Shown piece by piece: positions 1 through 6,164 of a stretch of 12,408 nucleotides of DNA. The stretch's first letter is position 1. Every line of letters starts with the position of its first letter. Source of the stretch: JAZNOL01 sp045580815 (GTDB taxonomy: Bacteria; Bacillota; Clostridia; RUG12999); assembly GCA_045580815.1 (NCBI GenBank), contig JAZNOL010000069.1, positions 1 through 12,408 on the forward strand, in the 5' to 3' direction. Made by a program: the position numbers and the translations under genes. The notes below the pieces were generated by a model. That model saw only the letters and a program-made list of their open reading frames with translations. It did no database searches and was not told the DNA's origin.

Positions 1-366
1 GGCGACGGCAAAAAACACGTTATGAAAATTGAAGGCAGCGAAGACGATATGAGCTTTTTCATCGACGATATATTTGCCGCAGAAAGTGCCTTTAAAAACA
101 CTTATCAGCACGTTATCGGCATTACGGCATCCAATTTTGCCGAAAGACAACCGGAGGGCACGGCAGATTATACGTTTACATTCAATTACCGTGACAAAAA
201 CACAATGACCGTTGAATTTGTTTCTTATGATGATCGTAACTATGCGGCAGTGAAAGACGGTAACGCAGAATTTATAGTGCTTAAAAAGAACGTTTCTTCA
301 ATTATGGAAGCTCTTGATAAACTTGCGGATTCTCCCAAAGACCCGGAAGTAAATAAAAAGTTTTAA
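1..366 (+). CDS. C-terminal part of a DUF4340-like protein (5' end outside the window)
   Basis: The reading frame is open from base 1 through an internal Met codon at 22 to a TAA at 364-366, with no ribosome binding site before that Met. It is therefore most likely the last ~121 residues of a longer gene that starts outside the window. The visible part reads like the end of a DUF4340 domain: a strand-rich segment (DYTFTFNYRDKNTMTVEF), then a pattern of the type 'DDRNYAAVKDGNAEFIVLKK' and a terminal helix ending in ALDKLAD. From general knowledge, DUF4340 proteins often follow GldG-like ABC-transporter auxiliary genes and are thought to act at the membrane or outside it. That context is not visible here, so the family call rests on overall resemblance. 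A strong terminator follows directly, so this is the last gene of its operon. Confidence 0.6.
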   Translation, partial: GDGKKHVMKIEGSEDDMSFFIDDIFAAESAFKNTYQHVIGITASNFAERQPEGTADYTFTFNYRDKNTMTVEFVSYDDRNYAAVKDGNAEFIVLKKNVSSIMEALDKLADSPKDPEVNKKF

Positions 367-375
367 TTATCCAAC

Positions 376-410
376 AGCGGTGTGCTTACAAAGCACACCG
401 CTATTTTTTG
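376..410 (+). terminator. Rho-independent terminator of the DUF4340-like gene
   Basis: A perfect 12-bp stem (376-387 with 391-402, core GCGGTGTGCTT) with a 3-nt loop ACA is followed by ATTTTTTG. It begins 10 nt after the stop codon. Confidence 0.93.
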
Positions 411-700
411 TGTAAACCAAAGACTTCTTCCTCGTGGGAAAGCCTAAAGAGAGCACTAACCCTTGCCGCCCTTGACAATGGCAGGCAAGGGGTTGTACAA
501 ACTTATAACAGTGTAAACGATTACGAACCGTTTCCTACAGATTATACTGATTTTTGTTCATTATTTTTACAAACTGTGTAAATGTTACACAATATGCATA
601 ATTTTTGATAAAAAATGTCACCTAAAAATATCAATTTTAGTTAATTATTACAAAAACTTTTATAAAAGTTTGTGGTATTTACATAAATACATTTAAGGAT
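411..700. other. Gene-free region with a degraded intergenic inverted repeat
   Basis: No convincing reading frame is present. An imperfect inverted repeat lies at about 462-494, with CCCTTGCC pairing to GGCAAGGG and one extra G. The following stretch (491-519, GGTTGTACAAAC then GTGTAAACG) resembles 6231-6260 in the repeat region near 6180, so this may be an old copy of the same kind of element. From about 545 to 700 the sequence is AT-rich without clear structure. Confidence 0.4.
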
Positions 701-705
701 TTTTG

Positions 706-714
706 TGGTACAAT
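706..714 (+). promoter_or_regulatory. Extended -10 promoter of the EF-G-like gene
   Basis: TGG-TACAAT (706-714) is an extended -10 box. No good -35 box sits 17 bp upstream. A TTTACA occurs at 678-683 but is 25 bp away. Transcription would start near 721, leaving a leader of about 30 nt. Confidence 0.6.
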
Positions 715-751
715 AGTAATATAATCTAAAAAAGTCAGAGGAGTGACAAAA

Positions 752-2785
752 TTGAAAAATTATACTGCACAGCACATAAGAAACATTGCACTGATAGCTC
801 ACAGCAAGGCAGGTAAAACCTCTCTTGCTGAAACCATGCTGTTTTTAAGCGGCGCAATTAACCGTATCGGTAAAACCGCCGAGGGAAACACAGTATGTGA
901 CTATGACAGTGAAGAAATAAAACGCACATGCTCGCTTCGCACATCTCTTGCAGCTGTAGAGTGGAAAGACACAAAGCTTAATATTGTGGATACTCCCGGA
1001 TATTTCGACTTTGTCTCCGATATGTACGCCTCCATGACGGCGTGCGACCTGGGACTTATCTGCGTAAGCGGAAAATCCGGCATTAAAGTAGGCGGCGAGA
1101 TTGCATTTAAAGAAGCCAAAAAACTCGGCTTGCCGATTATGTTCTACATAAACAAAATGGACCACGCAAACGTTGATTTTGATAAATATTACGGTGAACT
1201 TAAAGAAAAATTCGGTTCAAAAGCAGTTGCAATGTTCGTTCCTGTGTTTGAAGATAAAGTTTTTAAAGGATATATAGACGTAGTAGAAAAGAAAGCGTAT
1301 ATGCTCGATGGCGGCAAGCTTAAAGAAGCTCCCATTCCGGCTGATTATGCTGATGTTGCCGAAGAAGAGTTTATGGCTGTTTGCGAGGCTGTTGCTGAAA
1401 CAGACGAGGCTCTTATGGATAAATTCCTTTCAGAAGAACCGTTTACCGACGAAGAGCTGCTTGCCGGCATTAAAGCCGCAATCATCAGCAGAGATATTTA
1501 TCCCGTTCTTTGCGGAAGTGCAATTGAAAACTGGTGTGTAGACGCACTTATGGACGCACTTGTTAAATATGCTCCGTCTCCTGCGGAAATGCCTGCTAAA
1601 AAGACAGCTTCAGGCGACGAAATTGTTTTTGGCGACGATGCTCCTGTTTGTGCACAGGTGTTTAAAACAATTAACGACCAGTACGTTGGCAAGGTATCAC
1701 TTTTCCGTGTTTACGGCGGTAAAATTACCAAAAATATGACGGTTTACAACACCGACAAAATGGCTAACGAAAAAATCGGTACAATCCACACCATGTGCGG
1801 TAAAGAAAAAATTGATATAGACACAGCGGTTTGCGGTGACATATGTGCATCCTCAAAACTCAGCATCACCGGAACAAACGACACGTTCTCATCGGCTGAC
1901 AAAAAATACAAAATTGCCGATATCGAGTTCCCGAAACCTGTTTATACAATGGCGTTTGCTCCCGTTAAACGTGGGGAAGACGAAAAAATGGCACAGGGTC
2001 TGTTTAAGCTTTGTGAAGAAGATAAAACTCTTGAATATAAAACCAATTCTGAAATCGGTCAGCTTCTTGTTTCCGGTCTTGGCGACCAGCATCTTGACCT
2101 TGTTGTAAGCCGCCTCAAACAGCTTGGCACAGACGTTACAATCTGCGAACCCCGTGTTACATACCGTGAAACTATCACAAGAAAAATTCAGGCTGAAGGC
2201 AAACATAAGAAACAATCCGGTGGTCACGGTCAGTACGGTCATGTTAAAATTGAATTTGAACCTTGCGAAGGTGAAGAACTGATATTTGAAGAAAAGATTT
2301 TCGGTGGAAGTGTGCCGAAAAACTACCACCCAGCTGTTGAAAAAGGTCTTAACGAAATGATGCATTCCGGTATTCAGGCAGGATATCGTGTTGTAGGTGT
2401 TAAAGCAACACTTTACGATGGCTCGTATCATGATGTTGACTCTTCCGAAATGGCGTTCAAAATGGCGGCACATCTGGCGTTTAAAGAGCTTACAAAAGCA
2501 GGTCCTGTTCTTCTTGAACCTATCGGAAAGCTGGAAGTTTCTGTTCCCGAAAAATACACCGGCGATGTTATGGGCGATATAAACAAACGCCGTGGCAGAG
2601 TGCTTGGTATTGAGCCTGAGCACATTTCGGCAGAAGTTCCAATGAGTGAAATGAACAAATATGCAATTGATCTGCGTTCAATGACTCAAGGTAGCGGTAG
2701 CTTTGATTTTGAGTTTGTTCGCTACGAACAGGCGCCGCCTCAGGTAAGCCAGAAAGTTATAAGCGAATATACCGAAAAAGAATAA
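752..2785 (+). CDS. EF-G-like translational GTPase paralogue (FusA2 type)
   Basis: A 677-residue elongation factor G family protein of nearly full EF-G length. GTPase motifs are P-loop AHSKAGKT (16-23), DTPG (80-83), NKMD (134-137) and GSA (255-257). Domains II to V follow, including the domain IV segment KKQSGGHGQYGHVKIE and a C-terminal V-domain ending near SFDFEFVRYE. Two features separate it from housekeeping EF-G. The His after DTPG, which activates the hydrolytic water, is Tyr84. The switch I motif RGIT reads KRTCS. Both fit the EF-G-like paralogue group of Firmicutes and Actinobacteria, whose role is poorly defined, rather than the main translocase. The TTG at 752 is chosen as start because AGAGGAG (737-743) stands 8 nt before it; the in-frame GTG at 743 overlaps that site. 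The gene is monocistronic, with its own promoter and terminator. Confidence 0.9.
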   Translation: MKNYTAQHIRNIALIAHSKAGKTSLAETMLFLSGAINRIGKTAEGNTVCDYDSEEIKRTCSLRTSLAAVEWKDTKLNIVDTPGYFDFVSDMYASMTACDLGLICVSGKSGIKVGGEIAFKEAKKLGLPIMFYINKMDHANVDFDKYYGELKEKFGSKAVAMFVPVFEDKVFKGYIDVVEKKAYMLDGGKLKEAPIPADYADVAEEEFMAVCEAVAETDEALMDKFLSEEPFTDEELLAGIKAAIISRDIYPVLCGSAIENWCVDALMDALVKYAPSPAEMPAKKTASGDEIVFGDDAPVCAQVFKTINDQYVGKVSLFRVYGGKITKNMTVYNTDKMANEKIGTIHTMCGKEKIDIDTAVCGDICASSKLSITGTNDTFSSADKKYKIADIEFPKPVYTMAFAPVKRGEDEKMAQGLFKLCEEDKTLEYKTNSEIGQLLVSGLGDQHLDLVVSRLKQLGTDVTICEPRVTYRETITRKIQAEGKHKKQSGGHGQYGHVKIEFEPCEGEELIFEEKIFGGSVPKNYHPAVEKGLNEMMHSGIQAGYRVVGVKATLYDGSYHDVDSSEMAFKMAAHLAFKELTKAGPVLLEPIGKLEVSVPEKYTGDVMGDINKRRGRVLGIEPEHISAEVPMSEMNKYAIDLRSMTQGSGSFDFEFVRYEQAPPQVSQKVISEYTEKE

Positions 2786-2792
2786 AAAAACA

Positions 2793-2829
2793 ACAACCTC
2801 ACCCTTGCGTGTAAGGGTGAGGTTGTTTT
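2793..2829 (+). terminator. Terminator of the EF-G-like gene
   Basis: A perfect 14-bp stem (2793-2806 with 2813-2826, core CCTCACCCTT), 6-nt loop, then TTT. It starts 7 nt after the stop codon. Confidence 0.9.
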
Positions 2830-2841
2830 ACAAGTTGATAC

Positions 2842-2879
2842 AAAAAACAGCTGTGATGGTATTTCCGTCACAGCTGTTT
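2842..2879 (-). terminator. Terminator of the minus-strand SGNH hydrolase operon
   Basis: The hairpin 2845-2859/2865-2879 (core AACAGCTGTGA) has a 5-nt loop. Read on the minus strand it runs into TTTTTTG. It faces the EF-G terminator, and the two separate convergent genes. Confidence 0.82.
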
Positions 2880-2892
2880 CAAAATATATAAT

Positions 2893-3549
2893 TTAAATTT
2901 TTGGATTAAAATCAAATTCGCAGGCTTTTAAAAATTCTTTTGCAATAAGCATTGCACCTGTAGAATTAGGATGAACACGGTCGGGTGCAACAAATGTTGC
3001 GTGATGAACAGCGCAATATTCTGCGAACATTTTCTGTAGGTCAACTAAAATACAATCGTATTTTTCAGCAATACTTTCGCACACAGTAATATATTCGCTC
3101 ATGCGTTTGCGTATGGGATCTTCCGCATTCGGCTCAATAAAGTACGGAGTCATAAGAAATGTTCTGTTAACTACATTGCGCAGTGAAAACAGCATTTTTT
3201 CCAAATTGTTGCGGTACTCATCCAAAGAAACCTGTTTTTCGGGAGCATCAGGTCTGGAAAATTGACGCCAAACGTCGTTTATTCCGATACAAATTACTGC
3301 CCAGTCAGGATTTAGAGCGAGCACATCATTATCAAACCGTGCAAGTAAATCGCGGCTTGTGTTGCCGCTTATGCCGGCATTTGTGACTCTTATATTAAGT
3401 TGAGGATGCCATGCATCAAGCATGTTTTTTACAATGTGTACATAACCGTTGCCAAGACCTGTATCTCCCTCACCCAAAGGATATGCGCGTCCTGCATCAG
3501 TAACGCTGTCGCCTGCAAAAACTATTCTGTCGCCATTGTTAAAAAGCAT
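2893..3549 (-). CDS. SGNH/GDSL-family hydrolase (esterase or acetylesterase type)
   Basis: A 218-residue single-domain protein of typical length with all the SGNH blocks: block I GDSVTD with nucleophile Ser15, block II NAGISGNTS (Gly62 region), block III GINDV with oxyanion Asn91, and block V DRVHP with Asp190 and His193. The family hydrolyses ester bonds, for example acetyl groups on plant polysaccharides, lysophospholipids or thioesters; the exact substrate cannot be read from sequence. There is no signal peptide or membrane segment, so it should be cytoplasmic and would act on small or imported substrates such as acetylated oligosaccharides. The ATG at 3549 follows an AAGGTGG site. It lies 14 nt after the stop of the DUF6472-like gene and shares its promoter, so it is the second gene of a two-gene operon. 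Confidence 0.92.
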   Translation of the reverse strand: MLFNNGDRIVFAGDSVTDAGRAYPLGEGDTGLGNGYVHIVKNMLDAWHPQLNIRVTNAGISGNTSRDLLARFDNDVLALNPDWAVICIGINDVWRQFSRPDAPEKQVSLDEYRNNLEKMLFSLRNVVNRTFLMTPYFIEPNAEDPIRKRMSEYITVCESIAEKYDCILVDLQKMFAEYCAVHHATFVAPDRVHPNSTGAMLIAKEFLKACEFDFNPKI

Positions 3550-3563
3550 AAAAACCCACCTTT

Positions 3564-3752
3564 TTAATTTTGTTTTCGAACTATTTTGTATTCGTCATAA
3601 AGGTTGAAATACGGACACGAAGAATGCTTGCTTGAATAAAACCGTGCATAATCGTCCTCGTCCATATTTACCAAACACACATATGTGTCTGTTTCTTCGT
3701 CGTAGCTGTAATTGGCGCATATGTCACACTGACACTGGTTTTTTTCATACAT
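3564..3752 (-). CDS. Small Cys-rich DUF6472-like protein
   Basis: A 62-residue acidic protein that starts MYEKNQCQCDIC and ends YDEYKIVRKQN, matching what I recall of the DUF6472 family of Clostridia, whose function is unknown. Cys9 and Cys12 form a CxxC pair, and Cys26 and Cys46 (in SCPYF) could complete a metal site, probably zinc; Cys7 is an extra. The start is taken at ATG 3752, because GGTGAT (3757-3762), which matches the 3' part of the Shine-Dalgarno sequence, lies 4 nt before it. Another in-frame ATG is at 3758. Extension to the upstream Met at 3803 would run into the promoter and is rejected. It is the first gene of the operon with the SGNH hydrolase 14 nt downstream. Confidence 0.8.
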   Translation of the reverse strand: MYEKNQCQCDICANYSYDEETDTYVCLVNMDEDDYARFYSSKHSSCPYFNLYDEYKIVRKQN

Positions 3753-3791
3753 TTTCATCACCGGATATATAAAAAAGTATATCTCAATACC

Positions 3792-3820
3792 ATTATAACA
3801 CACTTTTATACAAAATTCAA
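3792..3820 (-). promoter_or_regulatory. Sigma-A type promoter of the DUF6472/SGNH operon
   Basis: On the minus strand, TTGAAT (3815-3820), a 17-bp spacer and a perfect TATAAT (3792-3797). Transcription would start near 3785, about 33 nt before the chosen start codon. Confidence 0.88.
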
Positions 3821-3855
3821 GTCTTTTTACTGAATTTTTGTTTTTTTGGGAAAAT

Positions 3856-3897
3856 AAGCTGAAAATGTGTCAGTAATCTGTCAGCTTTAGATTTTTT
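3856..3897 (+). other. Hairpin with T-run, not linked to a gene
   Basis: AAGCTGA (3856-3862) pairs with TCAGCTT (3881-3887) and is followed by ATTTTTTC on the plus strand. No plus-strand gene lies upstream, so it may stop antisense read-through or be chance in AT-rich DNA. The rest of 3821-3970 shows nothing else. Confidence 0.3.
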
Positions 3898-3973
3898 CTT
3901 CCTAATTATATATTTATATAAAAAAACAATTAAAACAGCATAAAAATGCCATTTTTTATTGAACATAGTTATT

Positions 3974-4009
3974 TTGCACAATAAACAATCATTATTTTTG
4001 TGCAATAAA
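3974..4009. promoter_or_regulatory. Inverted repeat TTGCACAA-N16-TTGTGCAA upstream of the dockerin operon
   Basis: A perfect 8-bp inverted repeat (3974-3981 and 3998-4005) separated by 16 nt, followed by TAAA, ending 18 bp before the -35 box. A closely similar arrangement occurs at 12126-12157 before the secreted-protein gene at the right end. Possible operator; the binding protein is unknown. Confidence 0.4.
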
Positions 4010-4023
4010 TATACGCAAAAAAC

Positions 4024-4052
4024 TTGCAAATCAAAAAAAAATATGATATAAT
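4024..4052 (+). promoter_or_regulatory. Strong promoter of the dockerin/cohesin-like operon
   Basis: TTGCAA (4024-4029), a 17-bp spacer and a perfect TATAAT (4047-4052) with TGA in front (extended -10). Transcription would start near 4059, about 210 nt before the first gene. Confidence 0.9.
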
Positions 4053-4058
4053 GTTATT

Positions 4059-4269
4059 GGCTATAAAATTTGATGGAGGAGTGTATGCGGACTTTCTTCT
4101 CAAATTCCACGGTTTATTTTCTGTAAACCGCTTGGTACATCGGCGGATGCAAAAAGTTGCTGTGAAATAGCCGCTATTGCATGTAATGCTTTTCTTGCGG
4201 TGAAATGTATTACGTGGAATATAATATATATTATATTTAAACCAAAAAACAAAAAAGGAGGACACAAAC
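4059..4269 (+). promoter_or_regulatory. Long 5' leader of the dockerin operon
   Basis: About 210 nt lie between the predicted transcription start and the first start codon. Visible pieces are: GGAGGA (4075-4080) 4 nt before an ATG at 4085 that opens a 13-codon frame; CGGTTTA/TAAACCG hairpin arms around 4109-4132; CATGTAAT pairing with ATTACGTG (about 4169-4216, one G-U); and a perfect 20-bp AT palindrome at 4218-4237 shortly before the ribosome binding site. I do not recognise a known riboswitch core. It may be a regulated or mRNA-stabilising leader. Confidence 0.4.
4085..4126 (+). CDS. Possible leader peptide (13 residues)
   Basis: ATG at 4085, 4 nt after GGAGGA, encodes MRTFFSNSTVYFL and a TAA. 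It sits about 26 nt into the predicted transcript of the dockerin operon. The good ribosome binding site is the only support; it could be chance. Confidence 0.25.
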   Translation: MRTFFSNSTVYFL

Positions 4270-4902
4270 ATGAAATTAACAAAGAAAATTGTTTCTCTCG
4301 CATCAGCTCTTGCTCTTTCTTGCACATTTGCGGTAAGTGCAGCAGAAGTAGCAATCACTGGCGACATTGTTGAGGTTGACGGAGCGTATAGCGTTAACCT
4401 TACAACAACAGCAGCAGAAACAGATCAGTACACAGTACTCGTGTACAAAGTAAGTGAAGAGGGTATTATGGACGAAATTGCTTCAGCAACACTTCCCGCT
4501 CCCAGCAGCTCAAACATCACTTACATCAACCAGGACACATTCGCAACACTCAAAGCTGGCGATGCTTACACAATCGCATTCGCACTCGGCGCAAATGTTG
4601 AAGGCGACGGTACTTACAAAGTAATGGTTGGCGGTACAGGCGTTGCTACAGCAGCTGTAGGTTACTTTGAAATTGGCGAAGATGCTCCGGCTATTATCTA
4701 CGGCGACGTTACAGGTGACGGCGAAATCACAACAGACGATGCTCTCGAAATTCTTAAAGTTGCTCTTGGTAGCGCAATGGGATTTGAACTTGCTGCTGGT
4801 GACGTAGATGCTAATGGTGAAATCACAACAGATGACGCTCTTAACACTCTTAAAGTAGCTCTTGGTGACAGTACAATTGTATTAGGACCCAAAGCTGAAT
4901 AA
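4270..4902 (+). CDS. Secreted type I dockerin protein
   Basis: A 210-residue exported protein. Residues 1-24 are a signal peptide (MKLTKK, hydrophobic core, cleavage VSA|AE). Residues ~25-138 form a strand-rich, probably Ig-like domain (YTVLVYKV, YINQDTF, GDGTYKVMVGGTGV) with no recognisable catalytic motif. Residues 145-167 and 177-199 are two nearly identical dockerin repeats, each a calcium loop (D146/T148/D150/D157 and D178/D180/N182/D189) followed by a helix ending LKVALG. Positions 10-11 of both loops, which set cohesin specificity in known systems, are Thr-Asp instead of the Ser-Thr of classic clostridial cellulosomes. The symmetry would allow binding in two orientations. Strong promoter and AAAGGAGG site; the cohesin-like gene starts 19 nt downstream. 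Dockerins usually attach exported proteins to cohesins; here the attached cargo is a small domain and not an enzyme. Confidence 0.85.
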   Translation: MKLTKKIVSLASALALSCTFAVSAAEVAITGDIVEVDGAYSVNLTTTAAETDQYTVLVYKVSEEGIMDEIASATLPAPSSSNITYINQDTFATLKAGDAYTIAFALGANVEGDGTYKVMVGGTGVATAAVGYFEIGEDAPAIIYGDVTGDGEITTDDALEILKVALGSAMGFELAAGDVDANGEITTDDALNTLKVALGDSTIVLGPKAE

Positions 4903-4921
4903 TTAATGGAGGAATAAAACA

Positions 4922-5893
4922 ATGAAAAAAGTATTAAGCTTAATTCTTGCAGTTGCAATGCTTGCTTCTTTTGCAATGGTTGCTTCAGCTGCAGATGTAA
5001 TGGAATTTGAATTCTACACAATGGATGCAGATTTCAATGATGCAACAGAATTTAATGCTGGCGATGTGTTCTACATTGGTATAACAGCTTCTCCTGCAAC
5101 AGACAAATTTGGTGTTGAAATGGATTTCGACACAACATATTTTGAAATTGCACAGTACAACGGTGGCGACGATGCTGACTTTGCTCCCTATACAGGTACA
5201 TTAGTTCTCAATCCTGAAGGCAGAGCAAACAGACTTGCATTTGGTGGCGTACAGGCTGGTACAAGACTTAAAACTCTTGATGGCTTCATCGGTATCCAGA
5301 TTAAAGCTGACGTTCCCACAGGTGAATACACATTCGGTACTAACTTTGCTGAACAGACAAAAAATATGCCTACTGGTATGACAGCTACTGTAAACGAAGT
5401 AACTGTTAAAATTAACGGTACAGCAGTTGAACCCACAGAATACGCTGTAACATATGCTACAGAAGATAAATTCATCTGGGAAGCAAATGCTGCAACAGAA
5501 ACAACAGAAGGTAAAGTTGCATTCACAGTTAAACCTGCATTCGGTTATGTAATCACAGCTGTAACAGGCGTTGATACTGTTCTTCCTGAAGGTGGCGAAA
5601 TGACAGCTACACTTACAGAAGATACAGAAATCGTTGTAACAGTTGCTGAAAAAGACGAAAAAGCTATTACATATGATAAATATTATGTAGATGGTAACAC
5701 AGTATACGTATTCGGTAAAGTTCCGGCAGCTACAGCAGCTTACGGTATCAATATCGCTGACGTAGACTACGCAGGTGCAAACGCAGTTGACGGTGCATTC
5801 GGTATCGCTCTTACAGGTCTCGAAGCAGGTAGCTACAATGCATATGCATACGGCGACGAAGCTGGTAACACTGTTGCAATTGCAATTAACTAA
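4922..5893 (+). CDS. Secreted cohesin-like protein
   Basis: A 323-residue exported protein with a signal peptide at 1-23 (cleavage ASA|AD). Residues ~27-166 resemble a cohesin domain: a GD-containing first strand (NAGDVFYIGITA), FGVEMDFDTTYFEI matching the 'F-D-x-x-x-F' core, a middle strand RLAFGGV, and LDGFIGIQIKADVPTGEYTFG, the typical closing pattern. Residues ~173-244 resemble a bacterial surface repeat (FTVKPAFGYVITAV then TEDTEIVVTV). Residues ~248-323 are a further strand-rich domain starting YDKYYVDGNTVYVFG. There is no sortase motif, SLH domain or C-terminal membrane helix, so the protein should be free or held non-covalently. GGAGG lies 9 nt before the ATG. The adjacent dockerin gene makes it a candidate partner. 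The cohesin call is by pattern and less certain than the dockerin call; binding is inference. Confidence 0.68.
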   Translation: MKKVLSLILAVAMLASFAMVASAADVMEFEFYTMDADFNDATEFNAGDVFYIGITASPATDKFGVEMDFDTTYFEIAQYNGGDDADFAPYTGTLVLNPEGRANRLAFGGVQAGTRLKTLDGFIGIQIKADVPTGEYTFGTNFAEQTKNMPTGMTATVNEVTVKINGTAVEPTEYAVTYATEDKFIWEANAATETTEGKVAFTVKPAFGYVITAVTGVDTVLPEGGEMTATLTEDTEIVVTVAEKDEKAITYDKYYVDGNTVYVFGKVPAATAAYGINIADVDYAGANAVDGAFGIALTGLEAGSYNAYAYGDEAGNTVAIAIN

Positions 5894-5911
5894 TTCAGGA
5901 GGTAAGCAATA

Positions 5912-6070
5912 ATGAAAAAATATACAAAACCCACAGTTGAAGTTAAAACTTTCGCAGCTGTAAACAAAATTGCTAACGTTTCTGATTGGCTTTCAAGTGA
6001 TGATGGCAAATATGTTGCTGCAGCTGGTGTATCAACAAACGCTATCGCAAGCTACACAATAGCTTCCTAA
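5912..6070 (+). CDS. 52-residue peptide, third gene of the dockerin operon
   Basis: ATG at 5912 follows a perfect AGGAGGT (5897-5903) at 8 nt, starts 18 nt after the cohesin-like stop codon, and its TAA (6068-6070) lies 26 nt before the operon terminator, so it is very probably translated. The product begins MKKYTKPTVEVKTF, then KIANVSDWLSSDDGKYVAAAG, and ends in a small-residue tail rich in Ala, Ser and Thr (GVSTNAIASYTIAS). It has no signal peptide, membrane helix or cysteine. Short proteins beginning MKKYxKPxxEV are, from memory, common in Clostridia and mostly unannotated. The charged start followed by a small-residue tail recalls leader/core peptide precursors, but no modifying enzyme is nearby. 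Codon use matches the two genes before it. Function unknown. Confidence 0.78.
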   Translation: MKKYTKPTVEVKTFAAVNKIANVSDWLSSDDGKYVAAAGVSTNAIASYTIAS

Positions 6071-6096
6071 TCTTAAACGATTAATTTCAACTTAAT

Positions 6097-6134
6097 AAAA
6101 AAAGGTCGCGGGCATTTCGCCCGCGGTCTTTTTT
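6097..6134 (+). terminator. Terminator of the dockerin/cohesin-like/peptide operon
   Basis: GC-rich stem with core GCGGGC/GCCCGC (6108-6113 with 6119-6124), extended outward by G-U and A-T pairs to 6097/6134, loop ATTTC, then TTTTTT. The A-run on the other side makes it potentially bidirectional. Confidence 0.93.
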
Positions 6135-6164
6135 GCTTTATTCGGTTTATTGATAACATTCGTG

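Noticed and set aside
1889..2623. Long open frame of about 244 codons on the minus strand
   Set aside because: It lies wholly antisense to conserved EF-G domains, is rich in Phe, Cys and Asn as expected for a shadow frame, and has no homology that I recognise.
3753..3803. Longer DUF6472-like protein starting at 3803
   Set aside because: The start would lie inside the promoter, upstream of the predicted transcription start, and has no ribosome binding site.
4059..4269. Known riboswitch (cyclic-di-GMP, cobalamin, SAM, TPP, glycine) in the dockerin leader
   Set aside because: None of the conserved core sequences that I checked by eye is present.
4313..4324. Lipoprotein signal in the dockerin protein (Cys18)
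   Set aside because: The residues before Cys18 (A-L-S) are a poor lipobox, and a good signal peptidase I site (VSA|AE) follows.
3817..4367. Minus-strand open frames in the dockerin operon upstream region
   Set aside because: They are low-complexity translations of AT-rich regulatory DNA, overlap the promoter, and lack ribosome sites.
5912..6070. Calling the operon a RiPP biosynthetic cluster
   Set aside because: The peptide has a precursor-like look, but no radical SAM enzyme, cyclodehydratase, peptidase or exporter is present in the window and there are no cysteines in the tail.
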